Shown: one piece after another, positions 58,156 through 64,000 of the stretch
How the letters are laid out: the number at the start of each line of letters is the position of its first letter
Position numbering within the stretch: the stretch's first letter is position 1
Assembly (NCBI GenBank): GCA_019637155.1
Contig: JAHBWE010000026.1
Location: 50,505 to 114,504, forward strand
Reading direction: 5' to 3'
DNA: 64,000 bases
Source of the DNA: Labilithrix sp.
GTDB taxonomy: Bacteria > Myxococcota_A > Polyangia > Polyangiales > Polyangiaceae
Made by a program: the position numbers and the translations under genes
Notes under the pieces: generated by a model
Told to the model about the DNA's origin: nothing
The model's database searches: none
The model's input: only the letters and a program-made list of their open reading frames with translations

Positions 58156-61100
58156 ATGGCGCTCCTCACCGCGATCGTGCGCTGGTCACTCGGTCATCGA
58201 GCCGTCGTCCTCGTTCTTCTCGTCGTCTTCGTTCTGGTCGGGCTCCGATCGGCGTCGAGTTTGAAGCTCGACGCCGTGCCGGACGTGACGAGCGTGCAGG
58301 TCCAGATCATCACCGGCGCGCCGGCGCTCGCGCCCGTTGAGGTCGAGAGCTACGTCACGATTCCCGTCGAACGCGTGATGGCCGGGTTGCCCGGCTCGAT
58401 CGAAGTGCGGTCGCTATCGAAGTACGGCATTTCGCTCGTCACCGTCGTCTTCGAGGACGCGACCGATATCGTCCTCGCACGGCAGCTCGTGGCCGAGCGA
58501 ATGCCGCGCGCGGTCGACGCCGTGCCCGCGCGCTACGGCCGGCCCGTCATGGGGCCGATGACGAGCGGCCTGGGTGAGATCTTCCAGTTCGCGATCACGA
58601 ACGAGAAGCTCGGGCTCAAAGACACGACCGCGCTCCTCGAGTGGTCGATCATTCCGCAGCTTCGCACCGTGCCGGGCGTCGTCGAGGTCAACGCGTTCGG
58701 CGGCCAGCGTAAGGAGTACGAAGTGATCGTCGACCCGAGCCGGCTGAAGGCCGCGTCGCTCTCGATCGACGATGTCGCGGACGCGATCCGAAACAACAAC
58801 GCGAATGCCGGCGGCGGCTACGTCGAGCACGCGCGCGAGCATCTCGTCGTCGGGCTCGACGGGCTCTTGCGCGGGCCGAAAGATCTCGCCGACGTCGTCG
58901 TTCGGCGCACCGAGAACGGCGTGCCGCTCACGGTAGGGTCGGTCGCGGAGATCCGCATCGGGCATTCGCTCCGCGTCGGCGCCGCGTCCGTGGACGATCG
59001 CGGCGAGGCGGTCGTCGGCGTCGTCCTCATGCAAACGGGCGAGAACGCGCTCGCCGTGACGGAGCGCGTGAAGAAGAAGCTCGATGAGCTGGGCCCATCG
59101 CTTCCGCAAGGCACGAAGATCGAGCCGTTCTACGATCGCTCGAAGCTCGTTCGTCGCACGACCCGCACCGTCGGCGAAAACCTGCTCGAGGGCGCCGGGC
59201 TCGTCATCGTCGTGCTCCTCGTCCTGCTCGGCGATCTGCGCGCGGGGCTCGTCGTCGCGCTCACGATCCCGCTCTCGCTGCTCTTTGCGGTCGCCATCAT
59301 GGGCGCGACGGGCATGAGCGGAAACCTCATGAGCCTCGGTGCGATCGATTTTGGCCTCATCGTCGACGGCGCCGTCATCGTCGTCGAGAATGCCTCTCGG
59401 CACCTCGCCGAGGCTCAGCGAAAACAAGCGGCGCCGCTCGACGGCGAGACGCGCGTGCGCGTCGTGGAAGAAGCCACGCTCGAAGTTCGCGCCGCGAGCG
59501 TCTTCGGCGAGGCCATCATCGCCATCGTCTACCTTCCGATCCTTTCGCTTACGTCGATCGAAGGGAAATTGTTTCGGCCGATGGCGACGACCGTCTTGCT
59601 CGCGCTCGGCGGCGCCTTCTTGCTCACGCTCACCGTCATCCCCGTGCTGGCGAGCCTCGTCATCAAGCCGCGCACGGATCACCGCGACACCTGGCTGATC
59701 CGCAAAGCGCACGCGATCTACGAGCCGGTGCTCGCCGCCGCGGCGCGGCATCGCGCCATCGTCATCGGTAGCAGCGTGGCGCTGCTCGCCGGAGCGCTGC
59801 TCATGTTCACGCGCGTCGGAGCGGAGTTCGTACCGCAGCTCGACGAAGGGGAGATCCTCGTGGAGGCGCGGCGCTTTCCCGACGCGGCGCTCTCCGAGTC
59901 GATCGCAACGGACGCCCGAATGCAACGTGCGCTGCTGAAGATCCCAGAGGTTCGCCATGTCGTGAGCAAGACCGGGGCGCCGGCGCTCGCGACCGATCCG
60001 ATGGGACTCTCGCAGACGGACGTGTACATCGAGCTCGCGGATCGCAGCGAGTGGCGGCGAGGCCTTTCGAAAGAAGCGCTCGCGAACGATGTCGCTAAGG
60101 CGCTCGACGAGCACGTGCCCGAGGTCGCGGCGGGCATCTCGCAGCCGATCGAGATGCGCACCAACGAGCTCGTGGCCGGGATCCGCTCCGACGTCGCCGC
60201 GCTTCTGTACGGCGAGGACAACGAAGTGCTCGCCGCGCTCGGGCACAAGCTCGCCGCGAAGCTCCGCACCATCCCCGGCGCGGTCGACGTGCGCGTCGAA
60301 GACGTCGCGGGGCTCCGCTATTTGCGCGTCATCCCCGATCGACAGAAGCTCGCGCGACACGGCGTCAGCATCGAAGCCCTCGCTGCCGTCGTCGAGGCGA
60401 TCTCGGTCGGGCATCCGGCGGGCCAGATGTTCGAAGGCGAGCGCCGCTTCGGAATCGTCGTGAAGACGGACGCGCATTTCGCGGGAGACACCTCCGCCGT
60501 CGCGGGGCTTCCCGTCGCCACGAGTCGGGGGACGCTCGTGCCGGTCGGTGAGGTCGCGGACGTGGTCCTGCAAGAAGGCCCGGCCGAGATCAATCGCGAG
60601 GCTCAGTCGCGCCGGCTCCTCGTCGAGCTGAACGTCCGCGGACGTGACGTTCTCGGCGTCGTCGAAGATGCGCGACGCGCGGCCGCGAAGATCGACCTCC
60701 CGAAGGGGTATCGTGTCACGTGGGGCGGCGAATTCGAGCACTACGTCGATGCGCGCGAGCGCTTGGCGATCGTCGTCCCGCTCGCGCTCGGGCTCATTCT
60801 CTTCGTCCTCTGGCTCGGCGTCGGCTCCCTTCGCACGGCGCTTCTCGTCTATGCGACGGTTCCCTTTGCGCTCATCGGCGGGGTTTTCGCGCTCGCGATC
60901 CGTGGCATCCCGTTCAGCGTCTCCGCCGCGGTTGGCTTCATCGCGCTCTTCGGCGTCGCGGTGCTGAACGGCCTCGTCATGGTCTCTTTCAGCAAGCACC
61001 TCGAAGAAAGAGGCGAGACGCCGGAGCGTGCGATTCACACGGCGGCGGGGCTGCGCCTCCGACCGGTGCTCATGACGGCGCTCGTCGCGATGCTCGGCTT

Positions 61101-61251
61101 CGTTCCGATGGCCGTCTCGACTGCGCCCGGAAGCGAGGTGCAGCGGCCGCTCGCGACGGTCGTCATTGGCGGCCTCGTCTCCGCCGTGATCCTCACGCTC
61201 GTCGCGCTGCCGGCGCTCTACGCGCGGTTCGCGCCGCGACCGACGTCGTGA
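58156..61251 (+). CDS. Heavy-metal RND efflux pump (CzcA family)
   Basis: A 1,031-residue inner-membrane transporter with 12 helices and two large periplasmic loops. HME marks: SLKLDAVPDVTSVQVQIITG near the start, TM4 LGAIDFGLIVDGAVIVVENA with the Asp typical of CzcA/CnrA (divalent cobalt/zinc/cadmium type), FVPQLDEGEILVEARRFPDA, and ELVAGIRSDVAALLYGEDNE. Substrates are therefore more likely Co/Zn/Cd/Ni than Cu(I). It begins 4 bases after the adaptor stop, with RBS GAGGAG. A proton-driven antiport mechanism is known for the family. Confidence 0.93.
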   Translation: MALLTAIVRWSLGHRAVVLVLLVVFVLVGLRSASSLKLDAVPDVTSVQVQIITGAPALAPVEVESYVTIPVERVMAGLPGSIEVRSLSKYGISLVTVVFEDATDIVLARQLVAERMPRAVDAVPARYGRPVMGPMTSGLGEIFQFAITNEKLGLKDTTALLEWSIIPQLRTVPGVVEVNAFGGQRKEYEVIVDPSRLKAASLSIDDVADAIRNNNANAGGGYVEHAREHLVVGLDGLLRGPKDLADVVVRRTENGVPLTVGSVAEIRIGHSLRVGAASVDDRGEAVVGVVLMQTGENALAVTERVKKKLDELGPSLPQGTKIEPFYDRSKLVRRTTRTVGENLLEGAGLVIVVLLVLLGDLRAGLVVALTIPLSLLFAVAIMGATGMSGNLMSLGAIDFGLIVDGAVIVVENASRHLAEAQRKQAAPLDGETRVRVVEEATLEVRAASVFGEAIIAIVYLPILSLTSIEGKLFRPMATTVLLALGGAFLLTLTVIPVLASLVIKPRTDHRDTWLIRKAHAIYEPVLAAAARHRAIVIGSSVALLAGALLMFTRVGAEFVPQLDEGEILVEARRFPDAALSESIATDARMQRALLKIPEVRHVVSKTGAPALATDPMGLSQTDVYIELADRSEWRRGLSKEALANDVAKALDEHVPEVAAGISQPIEMRTNELVAGIRSDVAALLYGEDNEVLAALGHKLAAKLRTIPGAVDVRVEDVAGLRYLRVIPDRQKLARHGVSIEALAAVVEAISVGHPAGQMFEGERRFGIVVKTDAHFAGDTSAVAGLPVATSRGTLVPVGEVADVVLQEGPAEINREAQSRRLLVELNVRGRDVLGVVEDARRAAAKIDLPKGYRVTWGGEFEHYVDARERLAIVVPLALGLILFVLWLGVGSLRTALLVYATVPFALIGGVFALAIRGIPFSVSAAVGFIALFGVAVLNGLVMVSFSKHLEERGETPERAIHTAAGLRLRPVLMTALVAMLGFVPMAVSTAPGSEVQRPLATVVIGGLVSAVILTLVALPALYARFAPRPTS

Positions 61252-62501
61252 GCATGCTCCGCCGAAACCGCAACTTCGCGTTGCTCTTCGCGGCGCAGAT
61301 CGTCTCGCTGCTCGGTAGCGGCGCGACGACGATCGGCCTCGCGCTCTTCGCGTATCGGCTGGCGGGCCGCGACGAGGCAACGGCGCTCGTGGGGAACGCG
61401 CTGATGCTGCGAATCCTCGCGTTTCTCGTGTTTTCGCAGCCCGCGGGGGTGCTCGCCGATCGCGGATCTCGGAAGCGGATCCTGATCGCGTCCGACGTTC
61501 TCCGCGCCGCGCTCCTCGCCTTCATGCCGTTCGTGACCGCCGTCTGGCACGTCTACGTCGTCGTCTTCCTGCTCAACGCGCTGACCGCCTTCTTCACGCC
61601 GACGTTCGAGGCGAGCATCCCCGCGGTGGTCGCGGAGGAAGACCTCGTGCGGGCGCTCGGTCTGTCGCGCATCGCGAGCGACGTCGAGGCGTTGGCTTCC
61701 CCCGTGGTCGCCGCCGCGATCGTCGCCTTCGTCGGGGTCGACGGGGTCTTTTGGTTCGACGCCGCGACCTATCTCGGCTCGGCGCTTCTCGTCGGGCTCG
61801 TCGCGCTGCCCAAGGCGAACGCGCGCGACCAGCGGATGTCGTTTCGCGGCTTCGTCCGCGATCTCGGTGTCGGCATGCGGATCGTCTTGCGTGAGCCCTC
61901 GCTCCGTCAGGCGATCTTGCTCAGCTTCGCCGAGGCGACGGCCGGGGCGGGCGCGATCGTGGTGACCGTCGCGCTCGTTCGAAACGTGCTCGGGCGAGGG
62001 GAGACGGCGGTGTCGCTCGTGATGGCCGCGGTCGGCGTGGGCTCATCGATGATGGCGCTCGCGCTCGGGCGCGTGACAGGCCGGTACGAGCGCCGAGTGG
62101 CGCCGAACGAGGTTCACGCGGCGCGGCATCGCTGGGGTCGCCGCGCGCTCCTCGCGGGTGGTCTTTGCATGAGCGCGGCGCTTCTCCCGATCGCGCTCGG
62201 CCCACCGCTGATCGCCGTCGCGGCGCTCTGGTCGATCCTCGGCGCGGGCCAAGCCCTCGTGGCGATCCCGGGCTCCACGCTCCTCGCCGAGCATACGTCG
62301 CAGGCCGAACGCGGACGCGCGTACGCCGCGCATTTCGCGCTCACGCACGCGTGTTGGCTGGTCACCTATCCCGCGATGGGCCACGCTGCGGTCCGCTGGG
62401 GAGCGCCCACCGCGCTGACCGCCGCGGGCGCGACCTGTCTCGTCGTGACGGTGCTCGCGGCGATCGTACGGCCGGCGGATCCTCGGCACTCGCACGCGTG
62501 A
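61248..62501 (+). CDS. MFS transporter (DHA3-like)
   Basis: A 417-residue protein with about 12 helices. It opens SMLRRNRNFALLFAAQIVSL, then QPAGVLADRGSRKRILIASD, the TM2-3 motif of DHA3-type exporters (macrolide, siderophore or NreB-like nickel pumps). The GTG at 61248 overlaps the RND stop (GTGA); the ATG at 61254 is an alternative. Coupling to the RND pump suggests metal or siderophore export, but the substrate cannot be read from sequence. It ends PRHSHA without a His-rich tail. Confidence 0.82.
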   Translation: MSMLRRNRNFALLFAAQIVSLLGSGATTIGLALFAYRLAGRDEATALVGNALMLRILAFLVFSQPAGVLADRGSRKRILIASDVLRAALLAFMPFVTAVWHVYVVVFLLNALTAFFTPTFEASIPAVVAEEDLVRALGLSRIASDVEALASPVVAAAIVAFVGVDGVFWFDAATYLGSALLVGLVALPKANARDQRMSFRGFVRDLGVGMRIVLREPSLRQAILLSFAEATAGAGAIVVTVALVRNVLGRGETAVSLVMAAVGVGSSMMALALGRVTGRYERRVAPNEVHAARHRWGRRALLAGGLCMSAALLPIALGPPLIAVAALWSILGAGQALVAIPGSTLLAEHTSQAERGRAYAAHFALTHACWLVTYPAMGHAAVRWGAPTALTAAGATCLVVTVLAAIVRPADPRHSHA

Positions 62502-62504
62502 ACG

Positions 62505-63185
62505 TCAGAGCTCGGTCGCTTCCAGATCATCGAAGGAGGTGACCGAGTCCGCCTTCGTCCAAAGCCCGACCTTGCCGACCTGAAAGGTGCGGTCGTCGTC
62601 TTCGATGACGGTCTGTCCGTCCCAGACGACGCGCACGTGCGTGCCTTCCATGAACGCCTCGAGCGTGTGCCAGTCACCGGCGGGAATCTTGATGTCTCTG
62701 CTGGCGAGCTCCTCGCGGTCGCCGTCGACGACTTTGTAGAAGCGAACGTTGTCTTCGAGCGAGTTCGCGCGGGTCAGATAGTAGTTGTCGCTGTCGACGA
62801 AGCGCCACATGAGGCCGCACGCGCGATCGGTCTCGCCCGCGCGCATGCTGCAGCGCACCTTCGCGTGGACGTTCGTGAAGGCGATGTCCTTCAGCACGAC
62901 GCGCGGAAAGTCCGCCGTGTGAAACTCCCCGGTTTGCTCGAGGAAGCGACCTTGAGCCCCTTCGCTCACGCGCCAGTCGCCGAGGACGTGCGCGAGCTCG
63001 GATGGGAGCGCGCCGGTCGGCGCCGCGTCGAAGTTGTACGCATAGACCTGTCCTTTCGCGGCCGGGTTGTTCGGTCCGCCGTCGGTCTTCGTGTAGTCGC
63101 TCGTTGGCGAGCACGCCGCGACGATGAGCCCGACGAAGCATGCGAGTCGATAGGTTTTCACGCGCGACGAGAGAGCAACGGACAT
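62505..63185 (-). CDS. Secreted LamG/DUF1080-like lipoprotein
   Basis: A 226-residue protein. SRVKTYRLACFVGLIVAACS carries the lipobox (ending AAC). The mature domain has KGQVYAYNFDAAPTGALPSE, FVDSDNYYLTRANSLEDNVR, DWHTLEAFMEGTHVRVVWDG and VGLWTKADSVTSFDDLEATE. This is the order of DUF1080/LamG-like concanavalin folds that bind or cut sugars. The start is uncertain: the ATG at 63185 is used, and a GTG at 63161 would give a tighter signal peptide. It is convergent with the MFS gene. Confidence 0.75.
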   Translation of the reverse strand: MSVALSSRVKTYRLACFVGLIVAACSPTSDYTKTDGGPNNPAAKGQVYAYNFDAAPTGALPSELAHVLGDWRVSEGAQGRFLEQTGEFHTADFPRVVLKDIAFTNVHAKVRCSMRAGETDRACGLMWRFVDSDNYYLTRANSLEDNVRFYKVVDGDREELASRDIKIPAGDWHTLEAFMEGTHVRVVWDGQTVIEDDDRTFQVGKVGLWTKADSVTSFDDLEATEL

Positions 63186-63263
63186 GCCGGTCGCATGCAC
63201 GCGACGGCAGGTGTCCGAGTGACACCTCCCGGTGACGGGGCGAGGAGCCGAAGCCGCGCGGCT

Positions 63264-63279
63264 GTTACCGACAGGTAAC
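63264..63279. promoter_or_regulatory. Inverted repeat upstream of 63373
   Basis: GTTACC-GACA-GGTAAC, flanked by GCGCG and GGCGCGC that extend the dyad imperfectly. It lies in the 187-base gap between divergent lipoprotein genes and resembles the GTAACC dyad at 10391. Confidence 0.35.
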
Positions 63280-63372
63280 GGCGCGCAAGCATTCACCCGA
63301 GAAACAGCGTGATTCTCGTCATGTGGGACGCTGGAACACCTCCTGCTGCGCGGCGCGTCAGGAGAAGCCCTG

Positions 63373-63863
63373 ATGAAGACCACGTTCCTTTGCATTCCCT
63401 TCCTTCTCGCGGCGGCTGCCTGTGGCGGCGCCCCGGACGACGAGACGGCGTCGGCCTCGACGCAGGCCTCGACGACCACCGAGTGGCAAGCCGCCATCCG
63501 TTGCGATAGGGCCGTGCTCGATGTGAACCGCGATGAGCGCCGCGAGGTCCAGCTCGTCATCCACGACGAGGACGCCGTCTATGCGTTGACCCACGGCGTC
63601 GAGGTCCACGACGTGCCCGCGGGAACGATCAACGAGAAGGGCGAATTCATCCTCGCGGGTCGGCTCGAGCGAGGCGTCTTTCACGCGAACGACTTCTCGT
63701 CGCGCTCGTTGCGAATGGAACCATACGAGGCTGGGTCGGCATCGCGCGCGACGGTCATGGGATCGCCGTCGCGGCGGGCGGGGGCGGCGACGCGAGCGAT
63801 CTCGTGATCATGTTCGGCGAATACTCGAACTGGCGCTTCCGCAGCTGCCGCGGGGAGATCTGA
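63373..63863 (+). pseudogene. Lipoprotein gene with an apparent frameshift
   Basis: The ATG at 63373 opens a lipoprotein signal (MKTTFLCIPFLLAAAACGGA) and a coherent protein to about RLERGVFHANDF. Near 63690-63705 the frame turns into low-quality sequence stopping at 63807. Another frame continues VANGTIRGWVGIARDGHGIA, DASDLVIMFGEYSN and WRFRSCRGEI, stopping at 63861-63863, two bases before the next ATG. One missing base would join them. It may be real decay or a read error. Confidence 0.6.
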
Positions 63864-63864
63864 C

Positions 63865-64000
63865 ATGAGCCGGTCCACCATGCTTCGCATGACGTGGCTC
63901 GTTGGCGCTCTCTCGTGCGCGGCGTGCAGCGCCGTTACCGCCGACACGACGGACACGACCGAAGGCGCCGCGCAGGATCTCGCGACGCGCCCCACGCCCC
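63865..64000 (+). CDS. Lipoprotein N-terminus, cut by the window edge
   Basis: The ATG at 63865 with GGGGAG upstream gives MSRSTMLRMTWLVGALSCAA, then CSAVTADTTDTTEGA, still open at the end of the window. The lipobox SCAAC marks an exported lipoprotein. The mature domain lies outside. Confidence 0.6.
   Translation, partial: MSRSTMLRMTWLVGALSCAACSAVTADTTDTTEGAAQDLATRPTP

Noticed and set aside
58414..61380. 988-codon open frame opposite the RND pump gene
   Set aside because: Antisense shadow with extreme Arg/Asp content. The pump on the plus strand has all family motifs.

Overview
The window is GC-rich, gene-dense DNA from a soil-type bacterium, most likely a myxobacterium of the Polyangiales group. 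This is an inference from several traits: many lipoproteins with long Gly/Ser/Asp linkers, eukaryote-like Ser/Thr kinases followed by PEGA-like proteins, a DUF6184-type lipoprotein, a CorE-like ECF sigma factor, frequent GTG starts and ATGA/GTGA gene overlaps. No rRNA, tRNA or CRISPR was recognised.

Layout. 1-13.1 kb is a copper block: an outer-membrane efflux lipoprotein, two heavy-metal-binding lipoproteins, a CopA ATPase, a CorE-like sigma factor with a six-cysteine tail, three small HMA proteins, a YHS lipoprotein, a rubredoxin-reductase-like flavoprotein and a stand-alone receiver. Six promoter-like sites of one type (TGTAAT, 16 bases, CGTCT) stand before these genes, so they look like one sigma-factor regulon. 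A UPF0489/DUF4365 pair and a cytochrome/beta-propeller pair lie inside this block. 13.1-17.4 kb is a mercury-type operon with an unusual plan: a thioredoxin-like/MerB fusion, a membrane YHS protein, a NarL-type two-component system and a MerT-MerP fusion, with no MerR or MerA. 17.4-25.3 kb is an arsenic block: an ArsC-like lipoprotein, ArsR, Acr3, ArsC, ArsH, and on the other strand a flavoprotein with a di-cysteine tail, a SigZ-like sigma factor, a 59-residue cysteine-rich protein and an MFS pump. Two near-identical operators mark its two ends.

25.9-29.8 kb and 46.5-50.0 kb hold two copies of one module: a divergent XRE regulator, then a membrane Ser/Thr kinase, a PEGA-like membrane protein and a lipoprotein, with each junction overlapping. 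The kinase of the first copy carries a one-base deletion. 29.8-39.1 kb is an accessory tract of five unfamiliar genes (DUF4238, a possible nuclease, a Cys4/HNH-like protein and two unknowns) facing a 1,364-residue NTPase with a C-terminal PD-(D/E)XK-like domain. It is a candidate defence locus. 39.2-46.4 kb contains decayed DNA (DUF1259 and IS4 transposase remnants, a frameshifted nuclease-like gene), a PadR-hemerythrin-DoxX-ChrA operon with a 25-base palindrome, and a solitary DNA methyltransferase. 50-53 kb holds hypothetical genes and a DUF3800 protein. 53-64 kb holds secreted lipoproteins, an acid phosphatase and a second metal pump (CzcB/CzcA-type RND with small His/Cys-rich proteins and an MFS protein).

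Taken together the window is a multi-metal resistance region (copper, mercury, arsenic, chromate, probably cobalt/zinc) interleaved with signalling and candidate defence modules. Vicinal cysteines recur in regulators, enzymes and small proteins. The least ordinary items are the CorE-type regulon, the MerR-less mer operon, the di-cysteine tails in the ars block, the duplicated kinase module and the NTPase-nuclease fusion.
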